This document shows, in pieces, positions 9,168 through 17,544 of a DNA stretch of 64,000 bases. The notes below the pieces were generated by a model. The model saw nothing but the letters and a program-made list of their open reading frames with translations. It had not been told where the DNA came from and searched no databases. Source of the DNA: Antribacter soli. GTDB lineage: Bacteria > Actinomycetota > Actinomycetes > Actinomycetales > Cellulomonadaceae. Each line of letters starts with the position of its first letter. The first letter of the stretch is position 1. The stretch is taken from NCBI RefSeq assembly GCF_021568775.1, contig NZ_JAKGSG010000005.1, forward strand, positions 62,001-126,000, given 5' to 3'. Position numbers and translations under genes: made by a program.

Positions 9168-10409
9168 ATGAGGATCGAGTCCGCCGAGGTCATCGTCACG
9201 AGCCCCGGCCGCAACTTCGTCACGCTGAAGCTCACGACGTCGGACGGCATCACCGGCCTCGGCGACGCGACCGTCAACGGCCGCGAGCTCGCCGTCGCGA
9301 GCTACCTGACCGAGCATGTGGTCCCGCTGCTCCTCGGGCGCGACGCCGCGAACATCGAGGACACGTGGCAGTACCTGTACCGGGGCGCGTACTGGCGCCG
9401 CGGCCCGGTCACGATGGCGGCGATCGCGGCAGTCGACGTGGCGTTGTGGGACATCAAGGCGAAGGCCGCCGGGATGCCGCTCTACCAGCTCCTCGGCGGG
9501 GCCTCGCGGCGCGGGGCGCTCGCCTACGGCCACGCGTCCGGCTCCACCGTGGAGGCCCTGTTCGACTCGATCCGGAACCACCTCGACCTGGGCTTCCGCG
9601 CGATCCGCGTGCAGACCGGGGTGCCAGGCCTCGGCCAGGTGTACGGCGTCGCGACGGACCAGCGGCCGGGCGAGCGCTACGACTACGAGCCCGCCAGGCG
9701 GAGCGTCGCGGACGGCCGCTCCCTGCCGGTCGAGGAGACGTGGGACACCGCGGCCTACCTGCGGCACATCCCCACGGTGTTCGAGGCGGTCCGGAACGAG
9801 TTCGGGCCCGACCTGCCGCTCCTGCACGACGGCCATCACCGCATGACCCCGATCGAGGCCGCGCGCCTCGCCAAGGACCTCGAGCCGTACCGCCTGTTCT
9901 GGCTGGAGGACGCCACGCCGGGCGAGGACCAGACCGCGCTGCGCCTGATCCGCCGGCACTCGACGACGCCGCTCGCGATCGGCGAGGTCTTCAACACGGC
10001 GTTCGACTACCAGACGCTGATCACCGAGCGCCTCATCGACTACGTGCGCTCCGCCGTCCCGCACACCGGCGGCATCACGCACCTCAAGCGGCTCGTCGAG
10101 TTCGCCGGGCTGTACGGCGTCCGGACCGGATTCCACGGCCCGACGGACGTCTCGCCCGTCGGCATGGCGGCCGCGCTGCACCTGGACATCGCGGTGCACA
10201 ACTTCGGGATCCAGGAGTACATGCAGCACAGCGCCACCACGCTGGAGGTGTTCCGGACGTCGTACACGTTCGCCGACGGCCTCCTGCACCCGGGCGACAA
10301 CCCCGGGCTGGGGGTGGACCTCGACGAGGAGGCTGCGGCACGCTTCGAGTACATCCCCGCGTACCTTCCCGTGAACCGCAGGCTCGACGGGACGGTCCAC
10401 GACTGGTGA
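9168..10409 (+). CDS. manD: D-mannonate dehydratase, enolase superfamily (ManD type)
   Basis: Dehydrates D-mannonate to 2-keto-3-deoxygluconate with Mg2+. 413 residues. The enolase-superfamily barrel shows the metal ligands in order: Asp in LLHDGHHR (about residue 222), Glu in WLEDATP (about 246) and Glu in IGEVFN (about 272). The ManD-type His follows in FHGPTD (about 323), and the ManD signature [11 protein letters not shown] is near 158. It starts at ATG 9168 after GAGGAG. The cell thus uses the enolase-type enzyme instead of the unrelated UxuA. Some ManD-like proteins act on gluconate or have low activity, but neighbours uxaC and uxuB supply and need exactly this reaction. Confidence 0.93.
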   Translation: MRIESAEVIVTSPGRNFVTLKLTTSDGITGLGDATVNGRELAVASYLTEHVVPLLLGRDAANIEDTWQYLYRGAYWRRGPVTMAAIAAVDVALWDIKAKAAGMPLYQLLGGASRRGALAYGHASGSTVEALFDSIRNHLDLGFRAIRVQTGVPGLGQVYGVATDQRPGERYDYEPARRSVADGRSLPVEETWDTAAYLRHIPTVFEAVRNEFGPDLPLLHDGHHRMTPIEAARLAKDLEPYRLFWLEDATPGEDQTALRLIRRHSTTPLAIGEVFNTAFDYQTLITERLIDYVRSAVPHTGGITHLKRLVEFAGLYGVRTGFHGPTDVSPVGMAAALHLDIAVHNFGIQEYMQHSATTLEVFRTSYTFADGLLHPGDNPGLGVDLDEEAAARFEYIPAYLPVNRRLDGTVHDW

Positions 10410-10423
10410 AGGAGACCAACCCT

Positions 10424-12436
10424 GTGCCTTCTCCCCGGACGACCGCCGTCCATCCTGCGTGGCTGCCGCCCGGCGCCTTCGCGGCGCTCGGCGGCCGGCG
10501 GGTCGTCGTCGCCGGCGACGGCGCGCTCACCAGCACCGTGGCGGCCGAGGTCGCCGCTGCCACGGCCGCTCACGGCGGCTCGTGGGCCCGCCTGGAGGTC
10601 GGTGCGGGCACCGCGGACGCGGACCTGGTCCTGACCCTGGCGGAGGACGATCCCTCGAACGACGCCGACGAGGGGTTCCGGTTCATGCGCGACGGGGGCT
10701 CCGCCGTCGTGCAGGCGCCGACCGAGCGCGGGCTGCTGTACGGGTTCTTCCACGTGGTGCGCCTCGGTGAGGACGCCTTCGCGGGCCCCGACACGGACGA
10801 GACCCACGCGCCGGCCGCCGAGCTGCGCATGATCGACCACTGGGACAACGTCGACGTCCACCCGACGATGGGGCAGGTCGAGCGCGGCTACTCCGGCGGC
10901 TCCCTGTTCTACGCCAGCGGGCGGGTGCGCGACGACCTGTCCCGCCTCGACGCCTACGCGCGGCTGCTCGCCGCCGCCGGGATCAACCGCATCGCGATCA
11001 ACAACGTCAACGTGCACGCGCGCGAGGCGCGCCTGCTCACCGAGGACCTGGCCGGCGTCGCACGCATCGCCGCCGCGTTCCGGCCGTGGGGCATCCGCGT
11101 GCACCTGTCCGTGTCGTTCGCGTCGCCGACCCTGCTGGGCGGCCTGAGCAGCAACGACCCGCTCGACCCCGAGGTCGCCCACTGGTGGGTGCGGGCCGCG
11201 GCCCGGGTGTGGGACCTCGTCCCCGACTTCGGCGGTCTCGTCGTCAAGGCCGACTCGGAGGGCCAGCCCGGCCCCTTCGCCTACGGCCGCACGCACGCCG
11301 ACGGCGCCAACATGCTCGCGCGCGCCGTCGCGCCCTACGGCGGGCTGGTCCACTGGCGGGCGTTCGTCTACGACCACCGGCAGGACTGGAGGGACCGGTC
11401 CACCGATCGGGCCCGCGCCGCCTACGACCACTTCGCGCCGCTCGACGGGACCTTCGACGAGAACGTCGTCCTCCAGGTCAAGTACGGGCCGCTCGACTTC
11501 CAGGCGCGCGAACCCGTCTCCCCCGTGCTCGCCGCGATGCCGGCGACGCGCCTCGCGCTCGAGCTGCAGGTCACGCAGGAGTACACGGGCCAGCAGCAGC
11601 ACGCCGTGTACCTCGGCCCGCAGTGGAGCGCGATCCTGCGCTTCCGGCTCGCGGGCGGGCCGGAAGCGGGCGACGACGGGACCGTCGCCGGGCTCGTGGC
11701 GGGCTCCGGCGGCTTCGCGGCCGTGTCGAACGCCGGCACCGACGAGCTCTGGACCGGCCACCCGTTCGCGCAGGCGAACCTGTACGCGTACGGGCGGCTC
11801 GCCTGGGACCCCTTGCTGGACCCGTCCGCGATCCTCGACGAGTGGGTGGCACTGACGTTCCCCGACGCGCCCGTCGAGCTCGGCGAGGCGCTGCACGCGG
11901 TCCTCGACACGTCGTGGGAGACGTACGAGATGTACACGGCTCCGCTCGGCGTCGGGTTCATGGTGCGGCCAGGGCACCACTACGGGCCGGACGTCGACGG
12001 CTATGAGTACACGCCGTGGGGCACGTACCACTTCGCCGACCGCGACGGAATCGGCGTCGACCGGACGCAGGCGACCGGGACCGGGTACACCGGGCAGTAC
12101 CCCGCGCCGTGGTCGGACGTCTACGAGTCGCTCGGGACCTGCCCCGACGAGCTCCTGCTGTTCTTCCACCACGTGCCCTACTCGCACGTGCTGCGCTCCG
12201 GGAAGACGGTCATCCAGCACGTGTACGACACGCACTCCGAGGGCGTCGAGCGGGTCGAGGCCATGATCGCCGCGTGGGAGCCGGTCGCCGGCCTCGTGGA
12301 CCCGGCCGTGGCGGAGCGCGTGGCGGAGCGGCTCGCGGAGCAGCTCCGCTCCGCGATCGAGTGGCGCGACCAGGTCAGGACGTACTTCTTCCGCAAGTCG
12401 GGGGTCCCGGACGAGAAGGGCCGGCGGATCTTCTGA
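10424..12436 (+). CDS. Alpha-glucuronidase, glycoside hydrolase family 67
   Basis: Removes (4-O-methyl)glucuronic acid from the non-reducing end of xylo-oligosaccharides. 670 residues with no signal peptide, so it acts inside the cell on imported aldouronic acids, as GH67 enzymes usually do. The three catalytic carboxylates are recognisable: the acid in KADSEGQPGP (about residue 279), the Asp in KYGPLDFQ (about 358) and the Glu in TQEYTGQ (about 386). GTG 10424 has GGAG nine bases upstream and follows manD by 14 bases. This links hemicellulose breakdown directly to the glucuronate pathway in the same operon. No xylan transporter is present in this operon; the LplB-type system at 17.5-21.2 kb may supply the substrate. 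Confidence 0.95.
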   Translation: MPSPRTTAVHPAWLPPGAFAALGGRRVVVAGDGALTSTVAAEVAAATAAHGGSWARLEVGAGTADADLVLTLAEDDPSNDADEGFRFMRDGGSAVVQAPTERGLLYGFFHVVRLGEDAFAGPDTDETHAPAAELRMIDHWDNVDVHPTMGQVERGYSGGSLFYASGRVRDDLSRLDAYARLLAAAGINRIAINNVNVHAREARLLTEDLAGVARIAAAFRPWGIRVHLSVSFASPTLLGGLSSNDPLDPEVAHWWVRAAARVWDLVPDFGGLVVKADSEGQPGPFAYGRTHADGANMLARAVAPYGGLVHWRAFVYDHRQDWRDRSTDRARAAYDHFAPLDGTFDENVVLQVKYGPLDFQAREPVSPVLAAMPATRLALELQVTQEYTGQQQHAVYLGPQWSAILRFRLAGGPEAGDDGTVAGLVAGSGGFAAVSNAGTDELWTGHPFAQANLYAYGRLAWDPLLDPSAILDEWVALTFPDAPVELGEALHAVLDTSWETYEMYTAPLGVGFMVRPGHHYGPDVDGYEYTPWGTYHFADRDGIGVDRTQATGTGYTGQYPAPWSDVYESLGTCPDELLLFFHHVPYSHVLRSGKTVIQHVYDTHSEGVERVEAMIAAWEPVAGLVDPAVAERVAERLAEQLRSAIEWRDQVRTYFFRKSGVPDEKGRRIF

Positions 12437-12439
12437 CGC

Positions 12440-12470
12440 GGTATCACCGCGATACCGCTCCGGTGATACC
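12440..12470. promoter_or_regulatory. Inverted-repeat operator of the toxin-antitoxin pair
   Basis: GGTATCACC (12440-12448) and its exact complement GGTGATACC (12462-12470) form a 9-bp inverted repeat with 13 bases between, and a third GATACC lies inside (12451-12456). It precedes the antitoxin gene by 60 bases. RHH antitoxins normally bind such repeats as autorepressors. It could also act as a weak terminator for the GH67 gene, four bases upstream, but lacks a T-run. Confidence 0.65.
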
Positions 12471-12529
12471 TTGATGGTGCACGTCCAGTCGGGCTCCGGT
12501 TGGGGAGCCGTTCTAGAGGAGACACCATC

Positions 12530-12721
12530 GTGGCCATGACACTCCGCCTGACCGAAGAAGAGGACCTCGCCCTCGCCGCGACCGCCGAGCGACTCGGCAT
12601 CTCGAAGCAGGAGGCCGCACGCCAGGCGATCCGGATGTTCACCGACGAGCGCGCTCGCTTCGAGGACATCGTCACCCGCGCGGTCGACCGCTTCGGTCCC
12701 GTACTGGACAAGCTGAAGTAG
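12530..12721 (+). CDS. Ribbon-helix-helix (CopG/Arc-type) antitoxin
   Basis: 63 residues. The N-terminal strand MTLRLTEEEDLAL followed by two helices (AATAERLGISKQEAARQAIR) is the RHH fold that binds DNA as a dimer. The C-terminal half (about residues 40-63, ending VDRFGPVLDKLK) is the part expected to wrap the toxin. GTG 12530 has AGGAG eight bases upstream; the ATG six bases later is too far from it but is an alternative. It is followed eight bases later by a Doc-type toxin gene, so the pair is a type II toxin-antitoxin module in which the antitoxin also represses its promoter through the inverted repeat at 12440. Confidence 0.85.
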   Translation: MAMTLRLTEEEDLALAATAERLGISKQEAARQAIRMFTDERARFEDIVTRAVDRFGPVLDKLK

Positions 12722-12728
12722 CGCGCCC

Positions 12729-13136
12729 ATGACGACGCGCTACCTCACCCCGGCCGAGCTGCTCTGGATCGCGGACCAGTTCCTCGACCGGGCCGTCGAG
12801 GTCCGCGACGCCGGGCTGCTCGACTCAGCGGTCTCACGCCCCGCCGCCTCCATGATGGGCGTCGAGGCCTATCCGACGCTCGATCTCAAGGCGGCCGCGC
12901 TCCTCGACTCCGTCGTGAACAACCACGCGCTGATCGACGGCAACAAACGGCTCGGCCTCATCGCCGTCGCCACGTTCTACGAGCTCAACGACCACTACTT
13001 CGACCCGCCGCAGGCCGCTGTGTACGACCTGGTCATGGCCGTCGCCGACGGCTCCGAGCGCGACGTGGCGAAGATCGCGGCCGTTCTGGGGACGTGGCGG
13101 ACGCCGCAGGAGACGGACGACAACCGCGTGATCTGA
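12729..13136 (+). CDS. doc: Doc-type toxin, Fic/Doc family
   Basis: 135 residues, typical of Doc. The active-site loop HALIDGNKR begins at His66 and matches the Fic/Doc pattern HxxxxxxNKR; the Phe usual at the third position is Leu. Doc toxins phosphorylate EF-Tu at a Thr and arrest translation, whereas classical Fic proteins AMPylate; the short length and operon partner indicate Doc. There is no inhibitory Fic helix, so control must come from the RHH antitoxin upstream. Converges with the GH42 gene seven bases away. The module sits between two carbohydrate operons, which suggests it came in as a small independent cassette. Confidence 0.9.
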   Translation: MTTRYLTPAELLWIADQFLDRAVEVRDAGLLDSAVSRPAASMMGVEAYPTLDLKAAALLDSVVNNHALIDGNKRLGLIAVATFYELNDHYFDPPQAAVYDLVMAVADGSERDVAKIAAVLGTWRTPQETDDNRVI

Positions 13137-13143
13137 CGGCTGA

Positions 13144-15153
13144 TCACCGATCCTCGTGGATCAGCAGGACCCCGGTCTGCTCGAGGCGGAGCGTGTCGCC
13201 CTGCTCGACCCGACGGCCGGTGAGCAGCTCGGTCCCCGACGCGTGCGCGAGGACCTCCACCGGGCCCGGCGCGTGGTTGAGCAGGAACGAGTACCGCTCA
13301 CCGTCGCGGACCCGGACGGCGTGCTCGACGTCGTGCAGGTCCGCGTACGGCCCGACGAGCCCGTGCCGGCCGAGCACCTGACGCACCACCGCCCCGACCC
13401 CTGCGGCGTCGAGCCCGGTCCCGACGTACCAGGCCTCGCCGCCGTCCGGGCCGTGCGGCCGGTTCCGGGTCACGGCGGGGGTGCCCGCGTAGAAGTCGGC
13501 GCCGTAGGTGCCCACCACCTCGGCGCCCTGCGGTACGAGCAGCTCGAAGACGAGCGACGCCTCCGAGACCAGGCCGCCTGGCAGGGTGACCGGGTTGACG
13601 ACCCCCGGCTCCGCGGAGTCGGTCTCCTCGACGCGGACGCCGAGCACGGGCCCGAGCGGCCCGGGGACATCCATGAGGAAGGCGTTGTCGTCCTCGTCGA
13701 CGCGACCCGACCAGAAGGTGGTGAGGAGCGAGCCGCCGCGTGCGACCACCTCCTCGAGCCGATCGGCGACGTCCCCCTTGAGCAGGTGGAGCAGCGGGGC
13801 CACGACGACGTCGTACCCGTCGAGCGACGCCGTCACCGGCACCACGTCCACGCCCGCCCCGGCCTGCCACAGTGCCGAGTAGTAGGCGAGCACCACCGCC
13901 GGGTACTTCACGTGCCGGTTGAGGCCGTCCATCATCTCGGCGGCCCACCACGAGTCCCAGTCGAACAGCAGCGCGACGCGCGCCGGGGTGCGCGCCCCGA
14001 GCACGGCCGGCCCCAGGGCGGCCAGCTCGGACCCGAGGGTTGCGACCTCGCGGAACGACCGCGTGTCGGTCCGGCCGGCGTGGTCGAGCACGGCGCCGTG
14101 GTACTTCTCGCACGCGCCCTTCGACTGCCGCAGCTGGAAGTACAGGACGGCGTCCGCACCGTGCGCGACCGCCTGCCAGGACCACAGGCGCAGCACCCCG
14201 GGGCGCTTGACGGGGTTGACGTCGCGCGAGGCGGTGATTGTGGGCGTCTGCTCCATGACCCAGAACGGCGCGCCGTCCTTGAGGCCGCGCATCAGGTCGT
14301 GCGCGAGCGCCATGCGCGCGTGCTCGCGCGGCCCTGGCGGGTAGTTGTCCCACGACGCGAGGTCGAGGTCCGCGGCCCACCGGTGGTAGTCGATCGGCCG
14401 GTACATGCCCATGAAGTTCGTCGTCACGGGGACGTCGGACACGCGGCGGATCGCCGCCTTCTCGTCGCGGAAGGCCTCGCGCATCGCCTCCGACATGAAC
14501 CGCAGGTAGTCGAGCGTGATGCCCTGGAACGCGGTGTGGTCGGGCCCGCGCCAGTGCTCGCTGAGCGCGTTCGGCGGCACGACCTGCTCCCAGTCGGAGA
14601 ACAGGTGCGACCAGAAGGTCGCGTTCCACGCCTCGTTGAGCCGCTCGATCGTCCCGTACCGCTCGCGCAGCCAGACGCGGAACGCGGCAGCGCACAGGTC
14701 GCAGTAGCACGCGCCGCCGTACTCGTTGCCGACGTGCCAGGCGACAAGCCGGGGGGTCCCGGCGTAGCGCTCGGCGATGCGCCCGGCCAGCTCGGCGGAG
14801 AGCTTCCGGAACACGGGCGAGCTGGGGCACGCGTTGTGCCGCTGGCCGTAGACGTGCCGCCGGCCCTCGAAGTCTGTCCGGTTCACCTCGGGGTACTCGT
14901 GGGCCAGCCAGGGTGGCAGCGCACCGGTCGCCGTCGCCAGGACGATGCTCGCCCCGGCCTCGACGGCACGCTCCACGATCGCGTCGAGCCGCGAGAAGTC
15001 GTACGTGTCCTGGTCGGGCTGGAGGTGGGACCACGCGAAGACGCCGAGCGTGACCGTGTCGATCGACGCGAGCCCGAGCGCCGCGTAGTCCTCCTCCCAC
15101 ACCTCGCGGGGCCACTGCTCGGGGTTGTAGTCGCCGCCGTAGAGGATCTTCAT
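13144..15153 (-). CDS. Beta-galactosidase or related exo-glycosidase, GH42
   Basis: 669 residues, normal for GH42. TIM-barrel opening MKILYGGDYNPEQWP, acid/base Glu144 in HVGNEYG and nucleophile Glu301 in WVMEQTP. Zinc cysteines occur in HNACPSS and CYCDLC, as in zinc-bound GH42 enzymes. The trimerisation and beta-sandwich domains follow (about residues 395-600 and 605-669). No signal peptide, so it works on imported oligosaccharides. Last gene of the minus-strand operon, 28 bases after the DUF624 gene, with AGGA before ATG 15153. GH42 members act on beta-galactosides and sometimes alpha-L-arabinopyranosides; with GH39 beside it, pectic galactan or arabinogalactan side chains, or decorated xylan, are both possible. 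Confidence 0.93.
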   Translation of the reverse strand: MKILYGGDYNPEQWPREVWEEDYAALGLASIDTVTLGVFAWSHLQPDQDTYDFSRLDAIVERAVEAGASIVLATATGALPPWLAHEYPEVNRTDFEGRRHVYGQRHNACPSSPVFRKLSAELAGRIAERYAGTPRLVAWHVGNEYGGACYCDLCAAAFRVWLRERYGTIERLNEAWNATFWSHLFSDWEQVVPPNALSEHWRGPDHTAFQGITLDYLRFMSEAMREAFRDEKAAIRRVSDVPVTTNFMGMYRPIDYHRWAADLDLASWDNYPPGPREHARMALAHDLMRGLKDGAPFWVMEQTPTITASRDVNPVKRPGVLRLWSWQAVAHGADAVLYFQLRQSKGACEKYHGAVLDHAGRTDTRSFREVATLGSELAALGPAVLGARTPARVALLFDWDSWWAAEMMDGLNRHVKYPAVVLAYYSALWQAGAGVDVVPVTASLDGYDVVVAPLLHLLKGDVADRLEEVVARGGSLLTTFWSGRVDEDDNAFLMDVPGPLGPVLGVRVEETDSAEPGVVNPVTLPGGLVSEASLVFELLVPQGAEVVGTYGADFYAGTPAVTRNRPHGPDGGEAWYVGTGLDAAGVGAVVRQVLGRHGLVGPYADLHDVEHAVRVRDGERYSFLLNHAPGPVEVLAHASGTELLTGRRVEQGDTLRLEQTGVLLIHEDR

Positions 15154-15181
15154 GGGACGTTCCTGTCTCGCTCGTGGATGG

Positions 15182-15898
15182 TCAGTCGGTGGGCTCGGTC
15201 GTGAAACGGGCGCGGACGTCGTCGAGCATCCGCCGGTCGTTGCGATACCAGCACCACACCCACAGGCCCCCGAGGATCCCGAGAACGGCGTCGGTCGCGA
15301 ACCACGCGATCCCGGCGGCCGCGACGACCAACGACATCGTCCCGAGCGAGACCAGGGGGAAGCGGCCCAGGTAATGGAGGGCGAGCCGGGCGACGTCGCG
15401 CGTGCGGAAGGCGAAGAACGACACGATCGCGATCGCGTGCAGCGCCCACACGAGCACGAGGACGGCGATCACGACGAGCACGAGGGCGTACGCCGAGCCG
15501 ACGCCGGCGGCGCCCGCATTCGCCAGCACGTACCCGACGATCCCGAGCACCACGAGCGCCGGCACCCACAACCGCAGCACGTCGGCCCAGTTGAGCCGGT
15601 AGCCGCGCCAGAACGACCGGGCGGGCGTGAGATCCGTGGCGTGCTCGCGCGCTCGCGTCGCGTGGAGCGCCGCGGACAGCGCGGGGCCAAGGGGGAACAT
15701 CGCGAGCGCGACGACCGGGATGTTGCCCCAGGAGCGGTCGAGCAGCAGGAGAAGCAGGAGCGTGGGGGACGACGTGAGCGCGAGGAGCGCCGTCACGACG
15801 ACGTACCAGTAGACGAGCGCGGTCGCCCGGCCGAGCGGCCCGTGCCCGAAGTCGCCCGGGACGTGGGCCGACGGCGTGGGCGGGGTCACGTCGGTCAT
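15182..15898 (-). CDS. DUF624 (YesL-like) membrane protein
   Basis: 238 residues with about five hydrophobic helices (near residues 28-55, 58-78, 105-130, 135-160 and 175-210) and the family-like ending WVWCWYRNDRRML. DUF624 genes are regular companions of LplB/YtcP-type oligosaccharide transporters, but their exact job is unknown. The start ATG 15898 overlaps the GH39 stop by four bases (ATGA), so it is translated with GH39. Function: not assigned; a transporter-associated role is inferred from conserved neighbourhood. Confidence 0.8.
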   Translation of the reverse strand: MTDVTPPTPSAHVPGDFGHGPLGRATALVYWYVVVTALLALTSSPTLLLLLLLDRSWGNIPVVALAMFPLGPALSAALHATRAREHATDLTPARSFWRGYRLNWADVLRLWVPALVVLGIVGYVLANAGAAGVGSAYALVLVVIAVLVLVWALHAIAIVSFFAFRTRDVARLALHYLGRFPLVSLGTMSLVVAAAGIAWFATDAVLGILGGLWVWCWYRNDRRMLDDVRARFTTEPTD

Positions 15899-17433
15899 CC
15901 CCGGTCGCCGCGTCCCAGGATCCGGGCGTCGTCGAGCCACCCGGGCGTCTCGTCCCGCACGGGGTCGATCTCCAGCAGGGTGACCTCGTGCCGGCCGAGC
16001 GTGACCACCAGGTCCACCCGCCCGCCGGTCACCGGCAGCGCGGTGTGCGACCGGACGGGCTCGGCAGCCTCGTACAGCATCTCGAGCTGTCGCACGCCGG
16101 GGGACGCCGGACGACCCAGGTGCTGCCATGCCGCGAACGCGTTGCCCTCGGTCTCGTTGACGACGCTGCGATGCACCGACGCCGTGAGCGGGGCGTTCCC
16201 CGAGCCGGACGCGACGGGAACGCTGAGGCGCAGCTCGTGGCGCTCGGGTTCGTGCGGATCCTCCGAGCCGCCGACGGGCTGCCAGGCCAGGACGGCGACG
16301 CGTCCCGTCGCGGCGTCGCGGGTGACGAGGTGGTCGGCGCCGCGGGCGAGCACGTCCGCGGCCATGCGGGCCATGAACGAGTACAGGTGGTACGTCGGCT
16401 TCTTGACCTGACGGTGCGTGAGCATGCCGAAACCGCCGTGGAAGAACGCCGTGGGGATGTTCTCCTCCTCGAAGACATCGCAGAACGTCCAGTAGGAGAA
16501 GGAGTCGGCATGGTCGCCCCCGCCGGCGAGGACCGGGGCGAGGTAGGCGGCGTTGTACGCCGTGTCGTGCACCGGGTTGTCCGGCCGGTAGGACGTGTTG
16601 AACTCGGTGACGTGCAGCGGCAGGTCTTCGAACGGCGTGCCGGCCAGGATCCGCCGCGGCGCCGCGAACTGGTCCAGGAGGCTCTGCGGGCGGCGCAACG
16701 CCTGGTAGGTGCCGAACGGCACGTGCTGGGCCGGGCCGCTGGTGTACGCGTGCACGGACAGGAAGTCGACCGGCACGTCCCGCTGGGTGACGAAGTCGGC
16801 GAAGGGCTCCCACCAGGCGTCGGCCCCCGGGGAGATCGCGGGGCCGCCGACCTGCAGCGAGGCGTCGACGTCCTTGACGGCCCGGGCCGAGCACTCGTAG
16901 AGGCGGAAGTACTCCTTCTGATCCGCGCCCTGCCAGAAGTCCACGAGGTTGGGCTCGTTCCACACCTCGATCGGCCAGGTCCGGACCTCGTCGAGGCCGT
17001 ACCGGTCGACGAGGTGACGGATCACGGCCTCCACCAGCGCGGCCCACTCGCGGTGGTCGCGCGGCGGGGTGATGTTGCCCTTCCACCAGAAGACGGTCTC
17101 GTCGCCCGAGGCGAGACCGGACGGCATGAACCCCAGCTCGAGGAACGGCTTGATCCCGAGCCCGAGATAGGCGTCGACCACCTGGTCGACGTAGGTGAAG
17201 GCGTACCTCGTGCCCCGGTGCCCGGCCGCGTCGTACGGACGGTGGACGCCGACGTCGTCCGAGAGCAGACCGTGACCCCGGATGTGCCGGAAGCCGATGT
17301 CACGCTGCACGAGCGCCAGCGAGTCCTGGTAGTCCTGGCGCAGCGCGAGGTTGAATCGCCCCGTGCCGACGCAGGTGCGCCACGCGTCCGACAGAGTGGA
17401 GACGGGTTCGGACGGGACGGTGATGCGGGTCAC
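15895..17433 (-). CDS. GH39 glycosidase, probable beta-xylosidase
   Basis: 512 residues, cytoplasmic. GH39 opening (residues 22-57, with FRHIRGHGLLSDD), acid/base Glu160 in VWNEPN and nucleophile Glu277 in HVTEFN. These two positions coincide with the numbering I recall for the characterised Thermoanaerobacterium XynB, a sign of collinearity over the barrel. The substrate-contact motif VHAYTSGP (about 228) is also GH39-like. GTG 17433 has GGAG nine bases upstream. It would release xylose from imported xylo-oligosaccharides, complementing the GH67 enzyme at 10.4 kb. Other GH39 activities (for example on alpha-L-arabinopyranosides) remain possible. Confidence 0.9.
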   Translation of the reverse strand: MTRITVPSEPVSTLSDAWRTCVGTGRFNLALRQDYQDSLALVQRDIGFRHIRGHGLLSDDVGVHRPYDAAGHRGTRYAFTYVDQVVDAYLGLGIKPFLELGFMPSGLASGDETVFWWKGNITPPRDHREWAALVEAVIRHLVDRYGLDEVRTWPIEVWNEPNLVDFWQGADQKEYFRLYECSARAVKDVDASLQVGGPAISPGADAWWEPFADFVTQRDVPVDFLSVHAYTSGPAQHVPFGTYQALRRPQSLLDQFAAPRRILAGTPFEDLPLHVTEFNTSYRPDNPVHDTAYNAAYLAPVLAGGGDHADSFSYWTFCDVFEEENIPTAFFHGGFGMLTHRQVKKPTYHLYSFMARMAADVLARGADHLVTRDAATGRVAVLAWQPVGGSEDPHEPERHELRLSVPVASGSGNAPLTASVHRSVVNETEGNAFAAWQHLGRPASPGVRQLEMLYEAAEPVRSHTALPVTGGRVDLVVTLGRHEVTLLEIDPVRDETPGWLDDARILGRGDRG

Positions 17434-17494
17434 TGATCGCGCTCCAGGTCTTGTTCCGGGTCTGGCTCAGGGTTCTTCGGACGGGACGGAGGGG

Positions 17495-17540
17495 CGGGTG
17501 CCGCCGCCGGGCCGCGTGGGCACCGGGACGGCGGCACCCG
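17495..17540 (-). terminator. Intra-operon hairpin after the binding-protein gene
   Basis: Twelve-base arms (CGGGTGCCGCCG at 17495-17506 and CGGCGGCACCCG at 17529-17540) start five bases after the stop of the binding-protein gene and precede GH39. As at 919-946, this would lower expression of downstream genes relative to the abundant binding protein. Confidence 0.6.
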
Positions 17541-17544
17541 GCGG

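Noticed and set aside
10040-12730. 896-codon minus-strand frame over manD and GH67
   Set aside because: Composition is typical of the reverse frame of a GC-rich gene; the plus-strand proteins have full catalytic sets.
13137-13165. CTGATC/GATCAG inverted repeat at the doc/GH42 junction as a terminator
   Set aside because: Only six to eight pairs with a bulge, and it overlaps the GH42 coding end; too weak to call.
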